DNA of 64,000 nt from Tritrichomonas musculus (lineage: Eukaryota; Parabasalia; Tritrichomonadida; Tritrichomonadidae), in assembly GCA_039105265.1 (NCBI GenBank), contig JAPFFF010000012.1:4278001-4342000 (forward strand). The letters are read 5' to 3'. Under the pieces are notes generated by a model. The model worked only from the letters and a program-made list of their open reading frames with translations, searched no databases and was not told the DNA's origin. The position numbers and the translations under genes are program-made. Position 1 is the stretch's first letter. Every line of letters begins with the position of its first letter. Of this stretch, positions 41,318 through 50,666 are shown piece after piece.

Positions 41318-42573
41318 CTACCATAGCCAATATCAATGATGAGCAAGTACCAATACCAATAGAAAAAGCATATTTTCTTGAAGATGGTGAGAGAGCCCCA
41401 AACAAACCACATCGTTATTGGTTTAATTTTCCACCAGAATGGAGCACAGCAAATCGTGGTGAGTCAATTATAGGCGTTAGAAATATTTATACAATAGCAA
41501 GGAGACGTAAGCTTGAGTTTGATTTAAGCGTAAGAAAATATTTACGAAGTACTTTTGATGAATTGAAAACGAAAAAAGAAAACGAAAATAAAACCAATGA
41601 TGAAATATATAATTTACTTGATGAAAAACAAAAAGGAGAGGTATCAACACATATTATATCTTGGTTGGCAACAGATAAAGATTTACGAGATTTATTTGAA
41701 GATATCATTATTACACTTAAACCTAAGTTCGATGAGTATAATAATAAAGTTATGGAAAAATATAAATTGACAAATAATATTTTGTCAAGCATGTATAAAC
41801 TTTATACAGGCATTTTAAATAAATATCGCGTTCCAATTTCCGGACCTATTTCTTTTATTAAAGACTCTTATGATCTATTCTTTAAAAATAAAGAAGAATG
41901 GAATGCTTTCCTAAAAGAAATTGCAGACTTCAATAAACAGAACGCCGATAACTTAATACCATTATTTAGGCTGAGTGATTTAAATAGAGAGTTAAATGAT
42001 ATCCAGATGGATGGATATTATGACTATGATAAGAATTCTTTTATAGAGACAATATTTTCACCGATAAATCAACAAATTAATTCATACATAGAAAACCTTG
42101 AATATAAACCAACTCCAACACCAACTCCTGAACCAATACCACCATACATTAAAATTGAGGATGATATTAATCCAAGTCTTTATTACGTTGATTTCAAAAT
42201 AAACTTTATAGAAAAAAGTACAGATGAAAATTATAGAAGATTTGATTTTGCTGATGTTATGAACATAGGCAACGAACCATATCAAAATAAACCCGAACAA
42301 TTTCAAAACAAATGGCTTAGGAGGATTGATTTTTATAATGTATGGGATAGGCACTCATGCAAAGTATATTCATCTATTGCTGAACAGGCATCGCATAAAT
42401 ATATAGTTAGTAGTTCAGTATATTTTACGCCAATAAAATACTATAAACTGAATTCTACTGATCAACAATTTTGGGTCGAGTTCTATAGTGGTCGTCATAA
42501 CAAGATACCTATTGTTATTCCCATAAATGAATCATTTTGTATAGAAATGCAATTCATGTCTTACAATAAATAA
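41293..42573 (+). CDS. Element B structural-type protein with a Pro-Thr linker
   Basis: This 426-residue product is not assigned. Its N-terminal part carries HRYWFNFPPEW and IIGVRNIYTIARRRKLEFDL, then a helical middle. A linker KPTPTPTPEPIPP (near 275-287) joins a beta-rich C-terminal domain (about 290-426: YYVDFKINFI, IDFYNVWDRHSCKVYSSI, QQFWVEFYSG, IPIVIPINESFCIEMQF). A jelly-roll capsid or penton role is plausible from the strand pattern and from the similar Pro-rich linker in the element C capsid gene, but this is inference. The start codon lies inside the terminal repeat. Confidence 0.65.
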   Translation: MSRVKTLHPTIANINDEQVPIPIEKAYFLEDGERAPNKPHRYWFNFPPEWSTANRGESIIGVRNIYTIARRRKLEFDLSVRKYLRSTFDELKTKKENENKTNDEIYNLLDEKQKGEVSTHIISWLATDKDLRDLFEDIIITLKPKFDEYNNKVMEKYKLTNNILSSMYKLYTGILNKYRVPISGPISFIKDSYDLFFKNKEEWNAFLKEIADFNKQNADNLIPLFRLSDLNRELNDIQMDGYYDYDKNSFIETIFSPINQQINSYIENLEYKPTPTPTPEPIPPYIKIEDDINPSLYYVDFKINFIEKSTDENYRRFDFADVMNIGNEPYQNKPEQFQNKWLRRIDFYNVWDRHSCKVYSSIAEQASHKYIVSSSVYFTPIKYYKLNSTDQQFWVEFYSGRHNKIPIVIPINESFCIEMQFMSYNK

Positions 42574-42620
42574 TTATACGTATAAAGCACACTCACAGAA
42601 ATATTTTTATGAAAAATTAA

Positions 42621-43703
42621 ATGAATTTTAAAACATTAGATGAATTATTTAAAAAATATCCATGGCGTAGTCAAAATAAATTTGTACCATTGGCTAAACG
42701 CTATGAATTTAATGAACAAGATGCTAAACAGTTTCTTAAAAATAATGTTATTCATGACGCTAAGGTTCCAAAAGCCGAATTTATGCCTATTGTGTCAAAA
42801 CATCACGGAGGTTATCAAATGGACACATTCATCAATGATAAGCATAAAGGAGGACGTAATTATTTAATGCTAATTAATATTAACACACGCAAAGCATACG
42901 CCTATCTTCTAATAGGCAAAAGTTCAAAATCAATAGTAGAAGCATTAACCAAATTCTTTAACGATGTAAATGATGTGTATTCAATAACAAGCGACCAAGA
43001 TGCAGCATACTTATCAAACGAGGTATTAGATTTTATGAAGTCAAAGAATATAATCTATAAAACAACTGAAGATAATAATCATAACGTGCTCGGCATCATT
43101 AATAGATTCTCGAGAACAATAAGAGACGCTATCGGTGAAAATAGATATATTGATGAAAATGAAATGAATGATTTAATAGAAGCATATAATAATTCTCCGC
43201 ATCGGTCTTTAAACAATAAAGCGCCAAACGATATAACAAAAGAAGATGAATTAAATTATATCCAAACGAAAACAAAAATAAATCCATATAATTTTGAACC
43301 AAATGAAAGAGTAAGAATTGTTTTAGCTAATGAACCATTTTCAAAGAAACGTAATAAAGTAAGCAAAGAATCTTATATCGTTGATTCAAAATCCGGGAAC
43401 CAATTTATAGTCAAAGCTAAAGATGATTCAGTTGATAAATTACCAGGCTACAGATTAATTAAATCAGCAAATAGCATTCCACTCGCTGATTCTCTAAAGA
43501 AAGGCAAACGAGGCATAATTGATAAAATTATAAGCTATGACGCGAAGAAAAATAAATATAAGGTTCAATATGAAGGAGGTGTAAAAGACACAATCCCAGC
43601 AAAAAATCTTCGAGAAGGCAACCCAATTAAACTTTCACAAATGGAGCTTGAGTATTGGTCGTCGCAAAATACTATTCCAGATGCTATTAAGAAGTGGGCT
43701 TAA
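42621..43703 (+). CDS. Element B integrase (retroviral-type, Polinton)
   Basis: This 360-residue protein would join element ends to target DNA. The rve-type core spans about 60-190, with the first acidic residue in GGYQMDTF, the second in YSITSDQDAAYLS, and the family stretch NHNVLGIINRFSRTIRDAI. The usual NNSPHRSLNNKAPND block follows. A C-terminal SH3/chromo-like module is seen at about 290-330 (GIIDKIISYDAKKNKYKVQY). The same fold begins at 63757 in element C. A possible Inr, TCACAG, lies upstream. Confidence 0.88.
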   Translation: MNFKTLDELFKKYPWRSQNKFVPLAKRYEFNEQDAKQFLKNNVIHDAKVPKAEFMPIVSKHHGGYQMDTFINDKHKGGRNYLMLININTRKAYAYLLIGKSSKSIVEALTKFFNDVNDVYSITSDQDAAYLSNEVLDFMKSKNIIYKTTEDNNHNVLGIINRFSRTIRDAIGENRYIDENEMNDLIEAYNNSPHRSLNNKAPNDITKEDELNYIQTKTKINPYNFEPNERVRIVLANEPFSKKRNKVSKESYIVDSKSGNQFIVKAKDDSVDKLPGYRLIKSANSIPLADSLKKGKRGIIDKIISYDAKKNKYKVQYEGGVKDTIPAKNLREGNPIKLSQMELEYWSSQNTIPDAIKKWA

Positions 43704-43823
43704 CGAATTCATTATAAATTATTTTTGTTGTCTCATAGACCAACTCTACAACAAACCCTATCAATTGATATTTAAAACACTCTTTAACAAATTCTATATA
43801 ATTCATTTAACAATAATAAAAAT

Positions 43824-44678
43824 ATGACAAAACAAATTATTAATCAAGTTAAGAATGAAATAAATAAAGCTATTAAGAAGAATCAACGAGATATAGAAAT
43901 GGCTTTAATAAAACCATTATCACCAGAATACCCATTTAGCACAAATGGAATATACTTTCTAATAGGCAGACCAGGCGCTGGAAAGAGTTATTGGATATGG
44001 TCTCATATAATGATTACTGAAAAATTATTTAAGAAACCTTATTATAGCAAAATCATATTCTGCTCAACTAGTGGGAAAACTGATAAAACTGCTGAAGTCT
44101 TACATAAAAGTATTAAGACACCAATCGATTATGTTAATGAAAAAGAACTAATGGATTTTCTTAAAAAGCATCTTAAACGCAAAGTTAAATATTATGCATT
44201 AGTTAAACATGTTCTATCAAAAATGAAAGAAGCAAATGAAGAGATGGAACGGTTAATTAATAAGCATTCATTAGAGGACATAGATGATAGAATCGTCTAT
44301 ATCGCAAAAAAGCTTGCTAAATATAATACATCAACATACCCATATAACACATTAATAATTTTAGATGACTGCGCAGGTAGCGATTTATTGAAGAATGGCA
44401 ATAGTGAATTTATACGTTTGCTAACAAAAACAAGACACTATAATATCACGTGTATAATGGCTTTTCAAACAATAAGATTTGTTCATATCAACGCGAAACG
44501 AATGGCTACAGATATCATTTGCTATGGTGGTTATAGCGAAGAAGATTTCACATCATTACTTCAGCAAACAAATAATAATTTAGATACAAAAGAAACAGTT
44601 AAACAATATTTACAACACAGAGAGCCACACGATAAATTTATTATGAATATCACCGCAAATAAATATTATTTCGATTAA
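43824..44678 (+). CDS. Element B packaging ATPase (HerA/FtsK type)
   Basis: This 284-residue protein is a P-loop ATPase that in Polintons and related viruses drives DNA into the capsid. Walker A is GRPGAGKS (about residues 48-55), and Walker B is TLIILDDCAGSDLL in the second half. It is followed by the TRHYNITCIMAFQTI strand with its sensor-type Gln. TCATTTA with a short leader precedes the ATG, so the host Inr may drive it. It follows the integrase gene after 120 bases. Confidence 0.85.
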   Translation: MTKQIINQVKNEINKAIKKNQRDIEMALIKPLSPEYPFSTNGIYFLIGRPGAGKSYWIWSHIMITEKLFKKPYYSKIIFCSTSGKTDKTAEVLHKSIKTPIDYVNEKELMDFLKKHLKRKVKYYALVKHVLSKMKEANEEMERLINKHSLEDIDDRIVYIAKKLAKYNTSTYPYNTLIILDDCAGSDLLKNGNSEFIRLLTKTRHYNITCIMAFQTIRFVHINAKRMATDIICYGGYSEEDFTSLLQQTNNNLDTKETVKQYLQHREPHDKFIMNITANKYYFD

Positions 44679-44697
44679 ACTTTTTAATTATTTTTAA

Positions 44698-45087
44698 ATG
44701 GGAATTTTTAAGAAATTAATCAAAACAGGAATAGGGTTAGCAAGCAAGCATTTAATGAATTATGCTAATAGTGCTACTGGTGGATTAGCTGGCAAAGTTG
44801 TTAATACTGCTATCGATGGAGTTAATAAGCATGCTGGTATAATTGGTAAGGTTGCTCAAGGTATCGGTCGAAAATATTTGAGTGATAAGACACGTGAAAA
44901 GATATCTAATATAGCTGATACGGCTATTAAATATATTCCAAAAGGCAATGTTAGGACAGCTTTAGAAAAAGTTAATAATGCTGCTCAAGGGCGAAAAGAA
45001 AATTATAATGTTAAGACCAAAATCAATAAGCAATTAAATTCTACTGAGCCAAATTCACGAGCTAGATATGCTAAGGATGATGATTAA
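44698..45087 (+). CDS. Element B small amphipathic protein (pVI-like candidate)
   Basis: This 129-residue protein starts MGIFKKLIKTGIGLASKHLM, an amphipathic helix, followed by Gly/Ala-rich and basic sequence. The element C protein ending at 61326 starts in almost the same way (MGIGIFKKMKNAFKSVGNTI). In adenoviruses and Polintons a small amphipathic minor capsid protein has this character, so a pVI-like role is suggested. Only the N-terminal similarity is seen directly. It lies 19 bases after the ATPase gene. Confidence 0.55.
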   Translation: MGIFKKLIKTGIGLASKHLMNYANSATGGLAGKVVNTAIDGVNKHAGIIGKVAQGIGRKYLSDKTREKISNIADTAIKYIPKGNVRTALEKVNNAAQGRKENYNVKTKINKQLNSTEPNSRARYAKDDD

Positions 45088-45137
45088 TATATTAAAACTC
45101 GATAAAACTCACTTTTCTTATTTTTATTGGGTTTTAA

Positions 45138-45710
45138 ATGAGCAAGAAATATTTAACTGGAAGTAAGCGTTTACAAATTATACAACGTTGGCTTAATGGA
45201 GTAGATGACCCTGAGTACGATGTTTTCCCAACTCGTAAAGAAGGCAAATATATCGTCAAGCCACGAAATGAAACGATAAAACAAACAACTAAAGAAGTTA
45301 ATGAAGAAGCAACAGAAACAACACCCGAACAAGAAGAACCCGAACAAGAAGGACTACATCCCGAACAAAACCTACAGCCTAAAATAACACCTAGACCAAA
45401 ACAAATACCAAAACCTAAATTTAGACAGCAAACAAACATAAATGACCAATCGTACGACACCACGATTAATATAGAGATACTTAATCAATTGAAATTATTA
45501 GGCGAAGAATTTAAACTTAAACGTGAGAAGAAAGAACAAAAACGTATGATTAAAGAAGTCGTTCAAAAACAAATTGCGAAGCCAAGAATGCAATATAGTT
45601 ATACTGAGCCAGTTTATGAACAAAAGCCTAATCAAGATGAAGAAATGATAGAACAACCACAACCCACTTTAACCAGAAGACGAAATATTATATTCGCTGA
45701 TATAATGTAA
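45138..45710 (+). CDS. Element B Pro/Glu/Gln-rich protein, unassigned
   Basis: The 190 residues begin with a compact basic segment (LTGSKRLQIIQRWLNGVDDP). A Pro/Glu/Gln-rich middle follows (EETTPEQEEPEQEG type) and then a helical, Lys-rich end. No family is recognised. A T-rich leader, TTTTCTTATTTTTATTGGG, precedes it, as for other genes of elements B and C. Confidence 0.55.
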   Translation: MSKKYLTGSKRLQIIQRWLNGVDDPEYDVFPTRKEGKYIVKPRNETIKQTTKEVNEEATETTPEQEEPEQEGLHPEQNLQPKITPRPKQIPKPKFRQQTNINDQSYDTTINIEILNQLKLLGEEFKLKREKKEQKRMIKEVVQKQIAKPRMQYSYTEPVYEQKPNQDEEMIEQPQPTLTRRRNIIFADIM

Positions 45711-45730
45711 AATATTTTTTATTCTATAAA

Positions 45731-46699
45731 ATGGATTCAAATAAACTTATTTCTAAATTAACTAAAAGAGATATTTTAGCCTTGCCTGGCTTTAGTGGTT
45801 TGAATAAAGTTTTATTGCCTAAATTGAAAGAAATGCTTAGAGCTCATTTAATCAAAAAGAATATATTTAAACGAGGCGTTAGAATTAAAGATTACTTAGA
45901 TTATTATAAACAAAACCCAACCGAGCAAATTAAAATAGAGACTCATATACCATCATTACTTGAAAGCAGACGTTTAATTCAACGAGACCCATCTACCACT
46001 ATAGATAAAGAAGCTACTACAAAAACAACATCAAAATCAACCAAAACTAAAACCAATCCTAAACTAAAACGAGGCGATATAAAGAAAATAAATAATGGAA
46101 TTGCTAAATATAACGCTCAATTAAAATTAGCGATTCAAAACAAAAAAGATTATGAAGAAGATTTACAAGAGGCCAAAAAGAATAAAGACGCTAAAGTTAG
46201 CATTGAAGAATGTAATTATTATATTAATAAATTTACAACAGAAATAAATGAACTAAATGATAAAATTTTTGAATTGAAGGGAAAGAAATATAATCAACCA
46301 GAATTAGAGCAGATAAATAAAGAAATATTAACACTTAAAACTGAATTAGATAATATAAGCAAAAAACATATAAAATATGGCAAACTAGAAACTAATTTGA
46401 AGAATCTAATAGCAGACCAACGTGGCGATGAAGATGATTTAATCAATGGCGATTTTACTGAAGATGAAAAAGAAACGATTAAACAAGAAATTAAAAATAG
46501 AGCTATTGATATTGATAAAACCGAAAAACTTATTGAAAAATATTTTGATGTGGTTGATAATTGCGTTTCTATGAGTGATACAAACAAACAATATTCTATT
46601 AATCCTCAAACATCTTATTCACCATCACCACCTATTCAACAAGGCTCATATACATCAGTTATTATTTCGCCAAACAGTCATAATACAGCAGATATATAA
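45731..46699 (+). CDS. Element B coiled-coil protein with a SAP-like head
   Basis: The 322-residue product opens with KLTKRDILALPGFSGLNKVL and then LPKLKEMLRAHLI. This helix-extended-helix rhythm is reminiscent of SAP-type DNA-binding motifs. A long Lys/Glu coiled coil follows (about 115-275), then a Pro/Ser/Gln-rich tail. It may be a virion core or DNA-organising protein; this is a guess from architecture. Confidence 0.5.
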   Translation: MDSNKLISKLTKRDILALPGFSGLNKVLLPKLKEMLRAHLIKKNIFKRGVRIKDYLDYYKQNPTEQIKIETHIPSLLESRRLIQRDPSTTIDKEATTKTTSKSTKTKTNPKLKRGDIKKINNGIAKYNAQLKLAIQNKKDYEEDLQEAKKNKDAKVSIEECNYYINKFTTEINELNDKIFELKGKKYNQPELEQINKEILTLKTELDNISKKHIKYGKLETNLKNLIADQRGDEDDLINGDFTEDEKETIKQEIKNRAIDIDKTEKLIEKYFDVVDNCVSMSDTNKQYSINPQTSYSPSPPIQQGSYTSVIISPNSHNTADI

Positions 46700-46719
46700 A
46701 TGGTTTTATAAAAGCCAGT

Positions 46720-47533
46720 ATGAAAATAAAAGTAAATATAAATGAAAATTTATCAACATCTGCTAATGTAGACGGTCATAGATTTAATAGAATATGGTAT
46801 GGATTTAAAGATGCTAGAGACGCCGTCGAGAAATATGAAATTGTTGCAAATGGTATAACAATATATACACAGAATTTTGGTTGTGAAGAATCGTTTTTGA
46901 CGGCATGTTGTGCAAACGAAACAAATTTTATCATGTTCCATTACCAAAAGTATCGAACCAACAGACAAAAACGCTTTTTCTTCAAGATATGTGTCAAACA
47001 CTTTTGCTTTGAAAACAGATATTCCCGAACCAGTTGATTTGTCAAATTATGCATTAAAAAGTGATTATGATGAACTGAAAGCAAAAATTGAAAATTTACA
47101 AACTGAGAACACAAATTTAAAGGCTACTATAGAAGCAATGGAATCAAGATTAGCAGCATTAGAAAATATATTAACACGAATTAACTATACATTCAGCGTA
47201 CCAAATAGTTCAAGCATTCGCTACCAATTCGAAAAACCATTTGATGCATATGAGGGAACCCTCTATTTGAAATATCATGAAAACAAAAATAATGTTGCCT
47301 GTGAAAAAGAAATCAAAATCAATATATCATTCAATGTTAATAATACTCCTACGTATGAATATCAATACGAACCAAATAAGATCTGGTTAAACAATCTTGA
47401 ATTTCCATTAAGTAGTAGCAATTTAATGGTCAATCCAACAGCTAATTTCATATTGATTGGTGGGTCATTCTTTTCATCAAATGGTATCTTAGCTGAAGAT
47501 AACTCCAAGAATGAAATACATTCATTACGGTGA
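46720..47533 (+). pseudogene. Element B fibre-like gene, broken
   Basis: Two overlapping open parts lie here, with N-terminal text from 46720 and C-terminal text to 47533. The C-terminal part has VDLSNYALKSDYDELKAKIE, the linker and trimeric coiled-coil start used by phage and virus fibres. A heptad stretch (LQTENTNLKATIEAMESRLA) and a beta-rich end follow. A receptor-binding spike is the best guess. Fossil; it looks broken, about one break. Confidence 0.55.
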
Positions 47534-47562
47534 AATACAAAAAGTTGATAGATATTTTTTCT

Positions 47563-48017
47563 GGTGTAATGTTTTTATCCTTGACATTTACTAGCTAATA
47601 AAGTTTTTGAAACGTAAAAGACTTTGTTGGTAGTAGTAGGACCTTGGTCTCGGGCTCGAAGAGCCTTTGATGTTAATCATTCGGTGGTAGTAGTGGGTTA
47701 TAAGTAGTTATCCATAGGATTTTCTTACGATGATGCTTCTCTGGCATTTTGGGGCTGTTTGTTATATCGGGCTTCTGTGTGTGTAAATAGTATAGTGTGT
47801 GCGTATTGGTGTTTTAAATTAATTGCTTATAGTATAGTGTATTCGGTGGGTTGTATGGACCTTGATGTGTGTTAATATATATTTTTATATAAATTTGTTG
47901 AAAATGAAAACATCGCCAAAGTGATCTTATTTTTGTCGTTTTTAAGGCTCTTTGGTGCAAATGACCCCCAAAATGCCAGAGAAGCATCATTGTAAGAAAA
48001 TCCTATGGATAACTACT
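47563..48017 (-). repeat. Right terminal inverted repeat of element B (455 bp)
   Basis: Inverse copy of 40863-41317, with its own inner 52-bp arm at 47703-47754 and outer arm at 47966-48017. The element ends at ATAACTACT 48017 and is followed by the target copy GGCTC. Confidence 0.92.
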
Positions 48018-48022
48018 GGCTC
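48018..48022. repeat. Target duplication of element B, right copy
   Basis: GGCTC, equal to 40858-40862. Confidence 0.75.
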
Positions 48023-48097
48023 CGCTGTCAGGGTATTCATTTTCATCTTTAAATTTTAAATCATCTAATGGTTTATATTCTTCTTCACACCACATAA

Positions 48098-49522
48098 TTA
48101 TTGGAGTAATATCTTTTTAATAGACCTAGCGAAGGTCCCAGACATGAAATTAATAGATGACCGCAACAAATCACTCATCCCTTTCGTTGATTTGTTAGAG
48201 AAGATTCTCTTCAAAAATCCACCGCCCTTTTTTGTTGGAAAACTAATTCCTTCAGGGAAAAGCTGCATGCCTATAGAGCCCATTGAACCTGCTGTTCCTG
48301 CTACTTCAAAAGCTAAGGCTTTCCATGACACAATTCTTAACCTATCAATATCTTCTTCTAGATGCTGAGTTATTGTTTCTGCTCTTGAGACTCTTCCTTT
48401 GAGGCTTTCCATTGTCGTGCTCATTTCCTGGACGTCATAACTTATCACATCAACATTATTGCTTACCATATTTAAATCACTTCTCATTGTAGTAACATTG
48501 TCGGCAGTAATAATTTTGGACGAGGTAATGTTATAGTCTGTATATAATGTTGTTGCAGCATTAGGATTGGGATATATCTCATAAAATTGTTGCTTGATAA
48601 TACATTCGAAGGGGTTTGTTGTAGGGTCCCAATTGACCTCATCTATCGGGTCAACATATTCTTTGAATAAATAGATTCTAATATTTCGTGAGTCGTTAGG
48701 GTTTGATGAGGCATAACAATATTCTACTTTTTCACATGAATCTAATATACCAGTGATGAAATACCATTTCTTATCACTCTTGGGGTCAAATATTTTTCCA
48801 GTAGGCCTCATAGAAAATCTGTTTGCCTTGATGGTGCCGTCCAAAGTGATATCAAGATAAAATTCTTCCACTTTGGAAATATCTAATTTGCTCCCTGTAC
48901 CATTTGATTTATAGCATCTTATAGCTTCAATATCATATCCATCAACATTTATTCCTCCATTACTTGTTTGATAGCCCAATCCATATTTTGAAAAACTTTC
49001 TATCTCACCCGTCTTTAGTTTCAATTTACAGTCCAATTTACATTTCCCTCCATGTATCATATAATGTAGGAGATTATCAATAGAATAGTTATCAGGCTTT
49101 TTAATCAACATTTTATTTCTTTCACTTCTCTTGATTCTAATATATGTTCCGTCCTCTCCATGTTCATTCTCTTTATTTAATGCATTTTTTATATTTCCGT
49201 TTATGTTTCCTTGTATATTATCTCCTACCCACTTAGTTCCATCCCAGCTTAAAACCCATTTATTACTAAAACAATATTCACTAAACCTAAATTCCAAGCC
49301 GTTAGGTATATTGTAATTATCGTCTATGCTCCATTGTAGTAGCCAATACATTTTATCATCTATTTGGACTTCACTAGTTAGTTTGGGTTTATAGAGATAC
49401 AATACATCACTTTTATGAAGCTTCAAAGCTTTATCAGCCTTGATGATTGAACATTTTATTGTCTTCTCTGTTTGGAGGCTATCTGTAAGATATTCATTCA
49501 TTATCCTCAACTCACCATTCAA
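48098..49522 (-). CDS. Element A structural-type protein
   Basis: This 474-residue frame is open. It begins near the element A terminus and is transcribed away from it. The first 330 residues are beta-rich with many Asp/Asn/Lys turns (KWVLSWDGTKWVGDNIQGN). A coiled-coil stretch with repeated short heptads follows (SYDVQEMSTTMESLKGRVSR), then a Gly-rich hydrophobic segment (VAGTAGSMGSIGMQL) and a basic end (GGGFLKRIFSNKSTKG). This resembles a virion surface or minor capsid part. No family is recognised. It is part of a fossil element. Confidence 0.55.
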   Translation of the reverse strand: MNGELRIMNEYLTDSLQTEKTIKCSIIKADKALKLHKSDVLYLYKPKLTSEVQIDDKMYWLLQWSIDDNYNIPNGLEFRFSEYCFSNKWVLSWDGTKWVGDNIQGNINGNIKNALNKENEHGEDGTYIRIKRSERNKMLIKKPDNYSIDNLLHYMIHGGKCKLDCKLKLKTGEIESFSKYGLGYQTSNGGINVDGYDIEAIRCYKSNGTGSKLDISKVEEFYLDITLDGTIKANRFSMRPTGKIFDPKSDKKWYFITGILDSCEKVEYCYASSNPNDSRNIRIYLFKEYVDPIDEVNWDPTTNPFECIIKQQFYEIYPNPNAATTLYTDYNITSSKIITADNVTTMRSDLNMVSNNVDVISYDVQEMSTTMESLKGRVSRAETITQHLEEDIDRLRIVSWKALAFEVAGTAGSMGSIGMQLFPEGISFPTKKGGGFLKRIFSNKSTKGMSDLLRSSINFMSGTFARSIKKILLQ

Positions 49523-49606
49523 CCAAAGGGAATATTCATTTATTAAAAATATTTATTAGATACTAGTAGTAATATATTGTTCGCCCTGGTACCCCGAATA
49601 ACTACT

Positions 49607-49857
49607 GATAAGAATTTCCTTGTCTCCCAATACCAGGAACCAAGCTCCCAGAAAAATTGACAATTCAACACCAAACTTTTCATAAACACGTTAGAGACCT
49701 ACCTCAGGAACCAAGCTCCCAGAACAAGTTTGAAATTCGTTGGAAACTTACTTGGTAAACCAAGCTCCCAGAACAAGTTTGAAATTTGTTAGGGTACCTT
49801 ATTTTCCAGTAGTTTGTATTTTTAAATATTTTTTTTATTTTTTTTTATTTTTCTAAA
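49607..49857. repeat. Junction of elements A and C with three copies of ACCAAGCTCCCAGAA
   Basis: The word ACCAAGCTCCCAGA occurs at 49639, 49710 and 49759. The last two copies are followed by ACAAGTTTGAAATT(C/T)GTT. This could be the subterminal region of element C. A T-rich leader (49823-49855) precedes the first C gene. Confidence 0.6.
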
Positions 49858-50580
49858 ATGCAACAAATAAATGGAACCATTGCTGAATATTTGGATGCTT
49901 ACAATAAAGATTTGAAAAAACCAAAAGACAAACAAACAATGAAATTTTATTCAATAACTGCTTCTAATGAACAATTTGATGAATTCTTTAAAAAATATGA
50001 TTGTACAATATTAAGATATCCAAAAGAATCTCTAATTTGTGAATCAATTACATTCTATCGAAATAATAATCCAACAAGAATTATGTACTGTTATATTAGA
50101 GAATTTTATCACAATCCTGATAAATTATATAGAAAAGATTACAATTATGCTAAAAAACAAGGAATTACATTAATTAAATCAAATGAAGAACGTTCAGAAG
50201 AATCTCGTAAACAAAAAGAGGATAAATTACGAGAATCAATGTTAAAAGAAAATTGTATATTAACTTCTCCATATGAATTATCTGATAAATTGGTTCATTA
50301 TACATTTGAAGGATTAGATTATGCAATCACACCAATAAAATGGAATAAAGGAATTCGTTCACATAAAATGAAATGCATTCGTTATACGCATGAACATATT
50401 GCACAATTATTTGCAAAAGAAGGTTGTGAATTGATTTCAAAATATGAGAATCAAAAATCTCGTTTGGAATATAAATATAAAGGAAAAACGTTTCATGTTG
50501 TTTGGAATGATTGGAAATGTTATAATTCACGTCCGCACCTAGGTGTTAAAAAAACTTATTTCTCAGAAGAATCAAAATAA
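49858..50580 (+). CDS. Element C protein, endonuclease-associated repeat type
   Basis: The 240-residue product has at least two similar modules of the kind FKKYDCTILRYPKESLICES and FAKEGCELISKYENQKSRLE. Each is followed by a short YKYKG-type strand pair and a Trp-rich turn (VVWNDWKCYNSR). Such repeats accompany homing endonucleases in large DNA viruses and probably bind DNA. No nuclease motif is visible. The family name is uncertain. Confidence 0.55.
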   Translation: MQQINGTIAEYLDAYNKDLKKPKDKQTMKFYSITASNEQFDEFFKKYDCTILRYPKESLICESITFYRNNNPTRIMYCYIREFYHNPDKLYRKDYNYAKKQGITLIKSNEERSEESRKQKEDKLRESMLKENCILTSPYELSDKLVHYTFEGLDYAITPIKWNKGIRSHKMKCIRYTHEHIAQLFAKEGCELISKYENQKSRLEYKYKGKTFHVVWNDWKCYNSRPHLGVKKTYFSEESK

Positions 50581-50666
50581 ACAAACGATTAAAATATTTT
50601 TTTGAAACAGATTCTTAAATTTTAAATTTTTGAACTAATTTTTTTCCACATTTTTATTTTTGATAA

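Larger units (their letters stand above)
40863..48017 (+). mobile_element. Element B: compact 7.2-kb Polinton-like element without polymerase B
   Basis: Terminal inverted repeats of 455 bp and a GGCTC target duplication define the element exactly. In order it carries a structural-type protein, a retroviral-type integrase, a HerA/FtsK packaging ATPase, a small amphipathic protein, a Pro/Glu-rich protein, a coiled-coil protein and a fibre-like gene, all on the plus strand. No DNA polymerase B, protease or typical major capsid protein is seen. The repeats differ at only 3 positions by my reading, so insertion is recent. Most genes look whole; the last one looks broken, about one break. Confidence 0.85.
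39050..49606. mobile_element. Element A: old broken Polinton-type fragment, split by element B
   Basis: Two flanking pieces, 39050-40862 and 48018-49606, belong to one virus-like element. They hold a packaging-ATPase relic and two structural-type genes on the minus strand. The right edge reads, on the minus strand, AGTAGTTATTCGGGG (49592-49606). Its first nine bases equal the terminus of element B, so I take 49606 as an original end. No matching left end is visible, so the left side is lost. No integrase or polymerase remains. It is a fossil with several breaks and is clearly older than B. Confidence 0.65.
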
